A DNA stretch of 38,709 nucleotides, from positions 1 through 38,709 of the forward strand of contig DATNLZ010000135.1 of the NCBI GenBank assembly GCA_035602605.1, given 5' to 3'. The translations under genes were made by a program, and so were the position numbers. Positions 7,807 through 15,727 of the stretch are shown here, piece after piece; position 1 is the first letter of the stretch; the number at the start of each line of letters is the position of its first letter. The notes beneath the pieces are model-generated. The model saw only the letters and a list, made by a program, of their open reading frames with translations, ran no database searches and was not told where the DNA came from. Source of the DNA: DASQHY01 sp035602605. GTDB taxonomy: Bacteria; Acidobacteriota; Terriglobia; Acidiferrales; UBA7541.

Positions 7807-9231
7807 ATGCAACTTGCCACGCCAGCGGACACGCGGAAAGCGGAAATCGCCAGAATTGTACAGACAGAGCAAGATATTGCATCACTGCAGCTGCATCTGA
7901 AGGAACTGATTGATGGAGCTGCGTTTAAGGGCAGTCATCGCAGCGGCCAGTTTCTGAGATATATCGTCGAACAGGCAATCGCCGGTCACTTCGAATCCTT
8001 GAAGGAGCGCGTAATCGGCGTCGAAATGTTTGGACGCTCTCCGTCTTATGCCACGGGCGACGATGCGATTGTTCGAGTCACGGCGAGCGACGTTCGACGG
8101 CGCCTGTTACAACACTACGGCAAGTATGGTGCGACCTCCGAGTTCCGCATCGTCCTCCATTTAGGGTCTTACATTCCCGAGATTATTCGCAGGCCTCGCA
8201 CCAAGTTGGATTTGCACGAGCCGGATGGTGGGCAACATCACCAGTCCAAGGCGGCGCGGCAGGGACCGTCTACAGCACACACGCAGCCCGAGAACCTGAA
8301 TGCTACTGCCGATCCAATTCGGGAATCTCCAACCTCAAGAATTCGGAGCGGGATTCCCTGGCTGCGCCTCGGCGTCGTTCTTACCGCTCTCAATCTCGTT
8401 GTGGGCGTTGTCATCCTCTGGGCCGCTCATGCTTCTGAACCGGCAACCACGGCGGCCGCTGTCCTTCCATGGTCGGCATTTTTCAGTTCGCCGAATACCA
8501 CGCACCTGATCACCAGCGATCCCAACATTGCGGAGATTCAAGGATTCACGGGTGGCCAGATCTCGCTATCCGATTATGCGAATCACAATTACATTCCCGA
8601 ACCGAATAAGCTGACACCCGAAATTGATCGGTTCTGCCGCGTCATTCTGCGAGGGGACAAAGCTGCCGCCGTGGACACGGTGATCGCTGTAAATATCGCG
8701 CAGATAGCTCAGGCCAGCTCGAGAAAGATTAAGGTGCACGCTGCCCGGAACATTCAACTTACAGACCTGAAAACCGATGACAACTTTATTTTTCTGGGTA
8801 GCCCGCGTTCAGACCCGTGGTCTGCCCTTTTCAGCGATCAGCTGGACTTCAGGTTTGTCTTTGACAAGGATTCGGGGCAGGAGATCATTCGCAACGTTCA
8901 TCCGCGCCCGCATGAGTTACAGGCATACATCCCGACGGCTCCGGGTTGGGCGACGGGGCAATCGTTCGCCCTCATCGCGGTTGTTAAAAATCCTGATCAA
9001 AACGGACATGTTCTCCTGTTGGCAGGAGAGAACCGTGAGGGCACCGAAGCGGCTGGAAGGCTCGCCACCGATTTGTCTCGTCTTTCGGACGTGTTGCAGA
9101 AATGTGGTGTGCCTCCTTCTGGTCCACTCCAACACTTCGAGGTGTTGTTGCACTTAAATATGATGGCGGGTTCCCCCAATAACGCCGACGTCGTGGCCTG
9201 TCATATTTTGCCGGGAACTTCTGTCCATTGA
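7807..9231 (+). CDS. Membrane-anchored winged-helix-like transcriptional regulator
   Basis: A 474-residue protein in three parts. Residues about 25-140 match a DNA-binding-like module frequent in Acidobacteriota: FKGSHRSGQFLRYIVEQAI, LKERVIGVEMFGRSPSYATGDDAIVRVTASDVRRRLLQHY, then IVLHLGSYIPEI. After a polar linker there is one transmembrane helix at about 183-207 (WLRLGVVLTALNLVVGVVILWAA), then a periplasmic C-terminal domain of about 265 residues without a recognised fold. Topology therefore resembles CadC/ToxR-type regulators, with DNA binding inside and sensing outside. The start at 7807 (ATG) is preferred over a TTG at 7789; neither has a strong Shine-Dalgarno. It diverges from the beta-helix gene, and the shared inverted repeats at 5949 and 7607 are plausible targets. 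The ligand is unknown. Confidence 0.75.
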   Translation: MQLATPADTRKAEIARIVQTEQDIASLQLHLKELIDGAAFKGSHRSGQFLRYIVEQAIAGHFESLKERVIGVEMFGRSPSYATGDDAIVRVTASDVRRRLLQHYGKYGATSEFRIVLHLGSYIPEIIRRPRTKLDLHEPDGGQHHQSKAARQGPSTAHTQPENLNATADPIRESPTSRIRSGIPWLRLGVVLTALNLVVGVVILWAAHASEPATTAAAVLPWSAFFSSPNTTHLITSDPNIAEIQGFTGGQISLSDYANHNYIPEPNKLTPEIDRFCRVILRGDKAAAVDTVIAVNIAQIAQASSRKIKVHAARNIQLTDLKTDDNFIFLGSPRSDPWSALFSDQLDFRFVFDKDSGQEIIRNVHPRPHELQAYIPTAPGWATGQSFALIAVVKNPDQNGHVLLLAGENREGTEAAGRLATDLSRLSDVLQKCGVPPSGPLQHFEVLLHLNMMAGSPNNADVVACHILPGTSVH

Positions 9232-9281
9232 CGATGCCAAGTTCATAATTTCGAATTCACCCTTGTACCCTCCGGCATAGA

Positions 9282-9710
9282 CTAATATGCGCTAGCTAAA
9301 GGCTGTTGCAAAACCCCCGATTCTTCAAATTCGGTCGGTTGACCCAGTAATTTCGTGTTAGCAAGGTAGTTGGATGTTGCTTTGTGCTGCTGGCTTTGAC
9401 CGGCAACTCGCCAAGGCCCGATCGGCGCCGGTGGCCCATGGGTGTCCTGGCCCGGTGGACCAATATTGGCCGCCGTCCATCGGCCGTCGAGGACCAGAGA
9501 TGCGAGCGGCCCAGCACGAGCCGAATCGAATTCCGTGTTTCTTAGAATCGCTGCTGTGGGCAAGCCGGACGCTGGTTCTCTACATGGATCGAACCATGGT
9601 CTTGAGCAGACAAGATGTGAATGGTGGTTCAGGCCGGCTTGCTGACTAAGACTGAGTAACAGACACACCAATGCCCAGCAGACGAGGGTTAAAGAGAACC
9701 ATGGCTTCAT
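9282..9710 (-). CDS. Hypothetical protein overlapping DUF6788 stop by ATGA
   Basis: A 142-residue open frame whose ATG (9710) overlaps the stop of the upstream DUF6788 gene as ATGA, the usual sign of translational coupling. The first 25 residues are signal-peptide-like (MKPWFSLTLVCWALVCLLLSLSQQA). The remainder is low-complexity, rich in Pro, Gly and Ala, with no recognisable domain. It runs into the presumed IS end near 9299, which suggests it could be a chance frame in IS sequence. The overlap is the only positive argument. Confidence 0.22.
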   Translation of the reverse strand: MKPWFSLTLVCWALVCLLLSLSQQAGLNHHSHLVCSRPWFDPCREPASGLPTAAILRNTEFDSARAGPLASLVLDGRWTAANIGPPGQDTHGPPAPIGPWRVAGQSQQHKATSNYLANTKLLGQPTEFEESGVLQQPLASAY

Positions 9711-10051
9711 CGCGAATCGGCCTCGCGGGCGCGTCGCAAATTGCGGTCCTTGTTCAACTCCGCCAGTTCTCGTAAACATTCCTGCATTTCTTGCCAAGCG
9801 GCGACCCCTTGGCGCGTGGCCTCCTGCGCTCCCTTGGGAACATAGTAGCCGGTAGTCTTGCCCTTCGCCCCGCGGTAGCTAACATTCAGATGCGGACCAT
9901 GTTTGGGTCCATCTCCCTGGCAATGGCAGCCCGCTTGTCCGCAGGTGCGGTAAGTTTCCGATAGTGCTCCGAAGATGGCGATCTCTGCCAGACGTGCAAT
10001 CTCGCCCAGCAGCTTGCGTCGTTGCGCCGCAGCATCAACCGCTCTGGCCAT
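9707..10051 (-). CDS. DUF6788-family protein (IS-associated)
   Basis: A 114-residue basic protein with the characteristic core LAIFG-like AIFGALSETYRTCGQAGCHCQGDGPKHGPHLNVSYRG, followed by GKTTGYYVP and a helical C-terminal WQEMQECLRELAELNK. The CGxxxCxC cluster plus GPKHGPH is typical of DUF6788 proteins, which repeatedly accompany transposases. The cysteines and histidines suggest metal binding. It overlaps the end of the transposase fragment by 17 bases, so both were probably co-translated parts of one element. The function within the element is unknown; a DNA-binding accessory role is inference. Confidence 0.65.
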   Translation of the reverse strand: MARAVDAAAQRRKLLGEIARLAEIAIFGALSETYRTCGQAGCHCQGDGPKHGPHLNVSYRGAKGKTTGYYVPKGAQEATRQGVAAWQEMQECLRELAELNKDRNLRRAREADSR

Positions 10052-10560
10052 GGCTCCGCCCGCGCTCTTGATAGCGAGCGATAGAAAACAAATTCTTGGT
10101 AATCACACACCAGCCCACGTAGCGCTGAAATCCTGGGTCTCTTTTGTACGTGGCGCGCAACATTGCAAAGGAATGCTTCAAGGTGCTGACGGTAGCTTCA
10201 CAGCCGGCACGCCAGCGCAGCGCTCGCCGGAACCAGCGCTGCTTCTGCTGCTTAGCCCGCTTGGCAGAGAGGCGTCCGCGCGCCGGTAACGCCACTTTCT
10301 TTACCCCTAGCTCTTGCGCCGCACGCTCGTTTTTGGCGGAGAAAAAACCTCGGTCGCCCGTGGCCATCTCTGGCGCTCGCCCGAAGCAAGCTTGATGTTG
10401 CTCGAGGGCCGGCATCCAGGCCGTGGAATCCTCCGGGTTGCCGGGCAGAACTTGGTAGCCGCTCACGATGCCGTTTTCCACCTCGTCAATCCGCACCAGC
10501 CTACCAAACTCGTTGGGCTTGTGCGCTTTCCCTTTGCGAATCGTATGCGACCATCCAAAA
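10035..10560 (-). pseudogene. DDE transposase (IS5/ISNCY-like), C-terminal part only
   Basis: The frame encodes the catalytic C-terminal half of a DDE transposase. TIRKGKAHKPNEFGRLVRIDEVENGIVSGYQ is followed by an aspartate region MATGDRGFFSAKNE and the glutamate region WRAGCEATVSTLKHSFAMLRA, ending in VGWCVITKNLFSIARY. The N-terminal half and first catalytic Asp region are missing, because at about 10555 the frame joins a truncated RHS gene. An ATG at 10571 lies in the RHS-derived sequence and is fortuitous. Not active. Confidence 0.7.
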
Positions 10561-11628
10561 ATGCCCCGCACGTCCGGTGTCCGTATAAAAGACTGTAATA
10601 TCGCGACCGTCGGGGTCTGTGTACTTCAGCGGGTTATTTCCGCCGTAGATGTACTTGTTGAGTGTGTTCGCAGGATTGAGGACTCGATAGTCTGTGATGT
10701 TGATTGCGTCAGGGGACATGAATCTGCCGAGACTTGAGCTGAAATACCTAGCCCCGAAGTTATCAAGACCGGACTCTGACGCGGGGTCGCGTTCTTTGCC
10801 GCTGAATTTGTAATTGTTGCCGGAGGAGGAGAGGATGACCCGTTCGCCGCCGAAGGGGTAGAAGTCGGAGTCGTCGAGGACAGGGACTGTGCCAACGGCG
10901 TCCGTGACGACGCGAGCGGTGCCCAGGTGGTCTGCGAAATAATAGTTTACAGCGTTGTTAAAATCGCGCCGAGCGATGCGCTTACCTCCAAAGAAAACGT
11001 ACTCGAAGAAACTGGCATTGTTGGTGTTCCCGGCTAGGTCGGTTTCATCCAACGGGTCGGTGCCAATACCGTACCAATAAAGTTTGCCGTTCGACTTCTG
11101 GACGCGCTTGCCGTCCCCGTCGTACATGTAATTAACGCCCCCTGTTGCGGTCAATTGATTTTCAGCATTGTAGGTGAAGTTCCCAGCAGCAGGAGGTGGT
11201 GTTGCTACTAAATTGCCAGCCGCATCATAGATATAGCGGCTGTCATTGATCTGATTACGCGCAGTCGCCGCGAAGCTGAAGCCACTTTCCTGCATGCAGC
11301 CAGTGTACTGGGTGATCCCGCTGATGGACAACAGATTGCCCCATGGATCGTAGCCGAATTGTTCACCCCAGCAGTTCGTGCCCGTCGTCGCAATGGTCTG
11401 AGCAGTAGCGATGCGGTTTAGCGCGTCATAGATGAACGACTGGCTGCGTGTTGTGTCGCGATTGTTGGTTATGGCGGTGACGTTGCCGTTATTTGCCGTA
11501 CTGAGACTGAAACTGTAGGTGAAGTCGAGGACGTTACCGAGATTGGCTGTATCGGTGCAGTTGGTAGGCGCCGTACCGCTCGACTTGACCGAGAGGCGGC
11601 AGGGTTGCAGGCGATTGTTATAAACAGA
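10555..11628 (-). pseudogene. RHS repeat-associated core protein fragment, both ends lost
   Basis: About 358 residues of an RHS/YD-repeat protein. It contains YD repeats (SFIYDALNRIATAQT, RYIYDAAGNLV, NYMYDGDGKRVQKSNGKLYWYG) and then a complete RHS-associated core (YFADHLGTARVVTD, DFYPFGGERV, NYKFSGKERDPASESGLDNFGARYFSSSLGRFMSPD, ANTLNKYIYGGNNPLKYTDPDGRD). After the core only about 15 residues of the variable C-terminal domain remain (ITVFYTDTGRAGHFWM) before the IS junction near 10555. Upstream it starts abruptly near 11628, 27 bases from a tRNA-Ala 3'-half. Its first 38 residues are homologous to the last residues of the RHS fragment at 17128-17931. RHS proteins are surface or secreted filaments carrying a polymorphic C-terminal toxin; here the toxin domain has been cut off. 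Confidence 0.82.
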
Positions 11629-11654
11629 AAGCACGCATAAGTCGCTCAAAAGGT

Positions 11655-11703
11655 TGGTGGACGTGGCCGGGATCGAACCGGCGACCCCCTGCTTGCAAAT
11701 CAG
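11655..11703 (-). other. tRNA-Ala(TGC) 3'-half, probable attachment-site scar
   Basis: Read on the minus strand this is the anticodon loop TTTGCAA, the 3' anticodon strand GCAGG, variable region, a perfect T-arm (GCCGG-TTCGATC-CCGGC), acceptor 3' strand and encoded CCA. The 5' half (acceptor 5' strand and D-arm) is absent and replaced by a tail homologous to those behind two tRNA-Pro fragments. Not a functional tRNA. It fits the attR left by an integrative element that targets tRNA 3' ends. Confidence 0.75.
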
Positions 11704-11840
11704 ATTACAAGCATTGTTAAGACTTATGGATTTTTGTTATTGCTAAGCGATTCGTATTGAATCGTTTGCAGGTACCTTGTTGAAGCCTGTTGAAACTTGC
11801 AGAATCTGGGTGCTTTTGCAGCCACAAATTCGCCTACAGC
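11704..11840 (-). repeat. Element-end repeat following tRNA 3'-half, copy A
   Basis: About 135 bases homologous to 18325-18470 and 31486-31620. Shared blocks include TATGGATT-TTTGTT-like, CTAAGYGATT, GAATCGTTTGCAGG, TTGTTGAAGCCTGTTGAAAC, ATCTGGGTGCTTT and GCAGCYACAAATTC. Several TTGTTGAA-type direct repeats look like arm-type binding sites of a tyrosine recombinase. No gene is seen between here and 12003. Confidence 0.65.
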
Positions 11841-12002
11841 TGGACTATGTCCTTGCAATCAACGGCGGACGGAATTTTGGCGAACCACACGCTGCGACCG
11901 CAGGGATTCGCTCGGCCCGGACAAAATTATTTTCGATGTTGTACCAGAATTGGGTTCTCATGATCTGATTATCACGTGGTCACGGTAAGTAACGAAAGTA
12001 AC

Positions 12003-12178
12003 AAAACAGTTCTTGACACAGTCGCTCAATACGAGTACAAGAAGCACATTCCATCTGTAGGGTCCTAATTCCAACGCTTGCTCGTCGCAGATCGGGGCGC
12101 CCTTTGGGAGCTCTGAACCAACAAGAACTCTTCGGCTTCCTGCAGTTTTCATTGTGTCGCAACGGGCGAGTTGAGAGG
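12003..12178 (+). repeat. Promoter/leader direct repeat, copy 1
   Basis: A ~176-bp sequence repeated in direct orientation at 15543-15719, with roughly 85% identity by eye. It contains a conserved promoter (below) and a long leader with conserved blocks CACATTCCATCTGTAGG, TTGCTCGTCGCAGATCGGGG, GCCCTTTGGGA, AAGAACTCTTCGGC and TCCTGCAG. Copy 1 ends about 50 bases before a secreted propeller gene. Both copies precede secreted proteins with otherwise unrelated sequence. Confidence 0.7.
12013..12041 (+). promoter_or_regulatory. Promoter in leader repeat, copy 1
   Basis: TTGACA (12013-12018), 17-base spacer, TACAAG (12036-12041). The two hexamers and the spacer length are identical in copy 2, although the spacer bases differ at several positions, which suggests selection on the promoter itself. 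Confidence 0.55.
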
Positions 12179-12229
12179 TCAATTCGCCACGGGCGGGAGT
12201 ATACTTGCGCAAACTAAGGAGGGCCCTCG

Positions 12230-13351
12230 ATGACTTTCTCTCTTCGGTGTCCACGCATCCTGCCCAGTGTGGGGCTCCTCTGTCTGGCATTGCTGGCGAT
12301 TACCAAACCCAGTGCCGCACAAAAGTTTGCCTATGTGACTAATCATGATTCCAATAATGTTTCGGCATACGGTATTAATGCGAATGGTTCGCTGACACTG
12401 GTTCCCGGCTCGCCATTCCCAACAGGAAATCCGCTATGGCCTAGTCCTTCCTCGGTGGCCGTGGATCCGACCGGCCAGTTTGTTTATGTGGTTGGTGGAA
12501 ATAATTCTGGCAAGGTCTCGGCGTACAAGATAGTCTCCACCCCACCGGGAGCGCTGATGCTTGTGGGCACGCAGCCAGCAGGGGCTAATCCTTTGTCGGT
12601 GGCCGTGGATCCCGACGGCCAGTTTGTTTATGTGGGTCATCGTGGAAGAGATGGTCCTACCACTTCCGAAGTCTGGGCGTACACGATCAATGCGGATGGC
12701 TCCTTGACGCCTGTACCCTGCTCGCCGTTCCCAGCGGGGGGTTCGCCTGGCTCGGTGGCCGTGGATCCGACAGGCCAGTTTGTTTATGTGGGTCATACTT
12801 CTTTCTATTTTTCCAACACGATCTCGGCGTACGTCATTAAGCGACTCGGGGGCCTAGTGCCACTCGGCGGCTTGCCAGGAGCGGGTTGGCAGCTGACCGT
12901 GGATCCGACAGGCCAGTTTCTTTATGTGGCTAACGGCGGCGGCGTCTCGGCATACAGAATAGACTTCTGCACCGGCGCGCTGACGTTTGTGGGTACGTAC
13001 TCAACAGGGCTTGATGCTTTCTCGGTGGCCGTGGATCCCACAGGCCAGTTTGTTTATGTGGTGAATGGGGGTAACAACAACGTCTCGGCATTCACTATCA
13101 ATGGGAATGGTTCGCTGACAGTGGTTGCCGGCTCGCCGTTCGCCAACCACCCGGGTGGATCCGGTGCTTACTCGGTGGCCGTGGATTCCACAGGCAGTTT
13201 TGTTTATGTGACCAATGTGGTTAGCAACAACGTCTCGGCATACCAGATAGACACGATTGGAAACACAGGGGCATTGACAAAGGTTCCCGGCTCGCCCTTC
13301 GCCAACGCGCCGAGTACAAGGGGTGCTTTCTCGGTGGCCACCACTCCGTAG
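12230..13351 (+). CDS. Secreted lactonase-like seven-bladed beta-propeller protein
   Basis: A 373-residue secreted protein with a signal peptide (RILPSVGLLCLALLAITKPSAAQ) followed by seven or so repeats of the type VDPTGQFVYVxN...NNVSAYxI...GxLTxVxGSPFPTG. This is the pattern of the lactonase (6-phosphogluconolactonase-like, PF10282)/YncE beta-propeller families. TAAGGAGG lies 7-14 bases before the ATG. It is followed after 177 bases by a paralogue with nearly the same signal peptide and ribosome binding site, so the pair arose by tandem duplication. Repeats here are more diverged than in the second gene. No lactonase catalytic residues can be assigned by eye, so enzymatic activity is uncertain; a binding or surface role is equally possible. 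Confidence 0.82.
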   Translation: MTFSLRCPRILPSVGLLCLALLAITKPSAAQKFAYVTNHDSNNVSAYGINANGSLTLVPGSPFPTGNPLWPSPSSVAVDPTGQFVYVVGGNNSGKVSAYKIVSTPPGALMLVGTQPAGANPLSVAVDPDGQFVYVGHRGRDGPTTSEVWAYTINADGSLTPVPCSPFPAGGSPGSVAVDPTGQFVYVGHTSFYFSNTISAYVIKRLGGLVPLGGLPGAGWQLTVDPTGQFLYVANGGGVSAYRIDFCTGALTFVGTYSTGLDAFSVAVDPTGQFVYVVNGGNNNVSAFTINGNGSLTVVAGSPFANHPGGSGAYSVAVDSTGSFVYVTNVVSNNVSAYQIDTIGNTGALTKVPGSPFANAPSTRGAFSVATTP

Positions 13352-13528
13352 TAGCAAAACACAAACCGGCATTGCTTGCCCGCGGCGCGTGAGAGGATGA
13401 TGCACACGGGCTCGCTCGCGGCATACACTTCGTCCTCCTCGGATCGAAGTCGTAAACCACGCGGTCCGGATCACGCAAGGAGAATACGTTGCCATATTTA
13501 TGCAAGTCAGTACTAAGGAGGGTCCTCG

Positions 13529-14620
13529 ATGGCTTCCTATCTTCGGTGCCCACGCATCCTGTCGAGTGTGGGGCTCCTGAGTCTGGCACTGCTGGCGATT
13601 ACCGAACCCAGTGCCGCACAAAAGTTTGCCTATGTGGCCAATTTTGGTAGCAACAACGTCTCGGCGTACACGATAGGCGGAGGCGGCGCGCTGACGCTTG
13701 TGGGCACGTACCCAACAGGAAATCCGGTATGGCGCAATCCTTTCTCGGTGGCCGTGGATCCCACAGGCCGGTTTGTTTATGTGGCTGGTGGGCAAGGTCT
13801 CGGCATGGGCAAGGTCTCGGCATACACGATAGGCGTCACCGGCGCGCTGACGCTTGTGGGCACGTACCCAGCAGGGACTAATCCTTTGTCGGTGGCCGTG
13901 GATCCCGACGGCCAGTTTGTTTATGTGGCCAATCGTGGAAGAGATGATCCTTCCATCCCTTCCGAGATCTCTGGATATAGTATCGACCCCATGACCGGCG
14001 CGCTGACGCCTGTACTCTGCTCGCCATTCCGAGCAGGGATTCATCCTTATTCGGTGACCGTGGATCCTACAGGCCAATTTGTTTATGTGGCCAATTTTAA
14101 TAGCAACAACGTCTCGGCGTACGTCATCAAGCGAATCGGGGATCTGCTGCCATTCGGCGGCTCGCCATTCCAAGCAGGGATTCATCCTTATTCGGTGACT
14201 GTGGATCCCACAGGCCAGTTTGTTTATGTAGCCAATTTGGGCAGCAACAATGTCTCGGCGTACACGATCGACGCCTGCACCGGCGTGCTGACGCTCGTGG
14301 GCACCTACCCAGCAGGGACTAGTCCTTTGTCGGTGACCGTAGATCCCACGGGTCAGTTTGTTTATGTGGCCAATTCGGGTAGCAACAACGTCTCGGCGTA
14401 CACGATAGGCGGAGGCGGCGTGCTGACGCTCGTGGGCTCGTACCCAGCAGGGACTAGTCCTTACTCGGTGACCGTGGATTCCACAGGCCAGTTCGTTTAC
14501 GTGGCCAATTTTGGTAGCAACAACGTCTCGGCGTACACGATAGGCGGAGGCGGCGTGCTGACGCTTGTGGGCACGTACCCAGCAGGGACTAGTCCTTTGT
14601 CGGTGACCACCACTCCGTAG
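13529..14620 (+). CDS. Secreted lactonase-like beta-propeller protein, tandem paralogue
   Basis: A 363-residue secreted paralogue of the preceding gene, with signal peptide (RILSSVGLLSLALLAITEPSAAQ) and propeller blades of about 44-46 residues. The last blades are almost identical: NNVSAYTIGGGGVLTLVG.YPAGTSP recurs, and at the DNA level a ~132-140-bp unit repeats from about 14200 to 14610. TAAGGAGG precedes the ATG. The DNA between 13352 and 13528 holds no recognisable gene or strong promoter, so the gene may be co-transcribed with its neighbour. The near-identical blades indicate recent internal duplication or gene conversion, and blade number could vary between strains. Confidence 0.82.
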   Translation: MASYLRCPRILSSVGLLSLALLAITEPSAAQKFAYVANFGSNNVSAYTIGGGGALTLVGTYPTGNPVWRNPFSVAVDPTGRFVYVAGGQGLGMGKVSAYTIGVTGALTLVGTYPAGTNPLSVAVDPDGQFVYVANRGRDDPSIPSEISGYSIDPMTGALTPVLCSPFRAGIHPYSVTVDPTGQFVYVANFNSNNVSAYVIKRIGDLLPFGGSPFQAGIHPYSVTVDPTGQFVYVANLGSNNVSAYTIDACTGVLTLVGTYPAGTSPLSVTVDPTGQFVYVANSGSNNVSAYTIGGGGVLTLVGSYPAGTSPYSVTVDSTGQFVYVANFGSNNVSAYTIGGGGVLTLVGTYPAGTSPLSVTTTP

Positions 14621-14979
14621 TAGCAGACCCTTGAAGCGATCGTATTAAAGCACCTGCACAGGGGATCTTTAACCGGTTCGTCGTTCATAGCTTTGGTCTT
14701 GACTGCTGATCGGCGGTCCATGGCGGTATCGTGTCGTGGTCAACCCCCGTCCGAAGCACCCCTGTGAAGCGCAAGAACCCCATCGGATCGTGTATCTCTC
14801 TCAAGGGATCGAGTGTTGGCTACATTCCGTGTTTCCTAGTTTTCCACACCGATTATCTTCTAATCGGGACTCTCGTATCGACATCCGATTGTAGAATCGC
14901 GCTTCGATGAATGACCCCAAGATTGCCCTTATTCATCCTCCGTCTGCTCTCAATATCGTTGGTCTCGTTGAGGAGTGCT
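14621..14979. other. Intergenic stretch without recognisable gene
   Basis: No coding frame with recognisable similarity, no tRNA and no convincing terminator was seen here. Short frames exist but have neither ribosome binding sites nor domain patterns. It separates the propeller genes from an integrase remnant. Confidence 0.4.
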
Positions 14980-15385
14980 TTCGGTTCTGTCGAGCTCTGT
15001 TCCGACCGCGAGCTTCCCTGGTTGTTCAGGAAACGGCTGGCGTTCTACCATGAGCGAAAGGTCAAACCCCGCGGTCTCAACGACTCTGCCAGATTTTCGC
15101 TTCCTGTGGTCGCGATGGTTCAACTGGCGAAATGCCTTAGTAGTCGTAAAGCCTGAAACCCTTAAAGGTTGGCACCAGCGAGCGTTCCAGCTCTTCTGGC
15201 GTTGGAAATGTCGTGGTTTCGGCGGAAGGCCCCGCGTGCCTGAGCAACTGCGAATGCTGATTGCCGAAATGGTGCGAGAGAACCCCACCTGGGGTGAGGC
15301 GCTCGTTGCCTCAGAGCTGGCTCTAAAGCTGGGTGTCCACGTATCGCAACGAACCGTGCGCGCCTACAGACCGGAGAATCTACAT
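14980..15385 (+). pseudogene. Integrase-type transposase remnant, frameshifted
   Basis: Two frames together give an integrase-core transposase N-terminal half: LFRKRLAFYHERKVKPRGLNDSARFS (to about 15100), then after a shift FLWSRWFNWRNALVVVKPETLKGWHQRAFQLFWRWKCRG and EQLRMLIAEMVRENPTWGEALVASELALKLGVHVSQRTVRAY (to about 15370). The DDE core is missing. It belongs to the same general family as the remnants at 838, 21329 and 28820 but is clearly a different lineage from the first. Confidence 0.72.
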
Positions 15386-15542
15386 CCAAGTCGCGGTCCT
15401 TATTCCCAGTCGTACTCAAAAGCTGGCCTACGTTGCGGCACGCTTCCGGATGAGCTTCTCCGTCAAGCAAGTGATACTTCTTAATTCCGGTCTTGTGAAT
15501 GAGCCGCTCGAACAGATACTTGCGGAAATCCCCAAAGCAACG

Positions 15543-15719
15543 AAACAGTTGTTGACACGGTCGTTAAATACGAGTACAAGAATCACATTCCATCTGTAGG
15601 TTTCTAATTCCAACGATTGCTCGTCGCAGATCGGGGTGCCCTTTGGGAACCCTGAACCACCAAGAACTCTTCGGCCTCCTGCAGTTTGCGTTGTGTTTCG
15701 CAACGAGCGAGTTGGGAGG
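15543..15719 (+). repeat. Promoter/leader direct repeat, copy 2
   Basis: Second copy of the repeat at 12003-12178. It ends in GTTGGGAGGAG, which doubles as the ribosome binding site of the gene starting at 15728, so in this copy the repeat is the whole 5' region of the gene. A small stem TTGCG/CGCAA is present near its 3' end in this copy only. Confidence 0.7.
15552..15580 (+). promoter_or_regulatory. Promoter in leader repeat, copy 2
   Basis: TTGACA (15552-15557), 17-base spacer, TACAAG (15575-15580), identical in architecture to copy 1. The predicted leader to the ATG at 15728 is about 140 nt. Confidence 0.55.
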
Positions 15720-15727
15720 AGTGTCAA

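Larger units (their letters stand above)
9299..10560 (-). mobile_element. IS remnant (IS5/ISNCY-like) with DUF6788 accessory gene, one end lost
   Basis: This segment holds the C-terminal part of a DDE transposase and a DUF6788 gene, both on the minus strand. Near 9299 the sequence GGCTGTTGCAAAACCCC resembles the terminal inverted repeat of many IS elements and may be the outer end. No matching inverted copy is seen at the other side, where the transposase joins an RHS gene near 10555. The element is therefore truncated at that end. Confidence 0.5.

Noticed and set aside
12042..12178. Possible riboswitch (cyclic-di-GMP class) in the leader repeat
   Set aside because: The sequence is conserved between two copies, but the conserved core bases of GEMM-type riboswitches are not present and only weak stems can be drawn by eye.
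12434..14185. Long minus-strand frames across the propeller genes encoding repeated THINKLACRIHGHR-like peptides
   Set aside because: These are antisense shadows of the repeated VDPTGQFVYVAN codons; they have no start signals and mirror the blade period of the plus-strand genes.
14200..14610. CRISPR-like regular repeats
   Set aside because: The repeat unit is 132-140 bp, continuous, in frame and encodes propeller blades; there are no short repeats separated by unique spacers.
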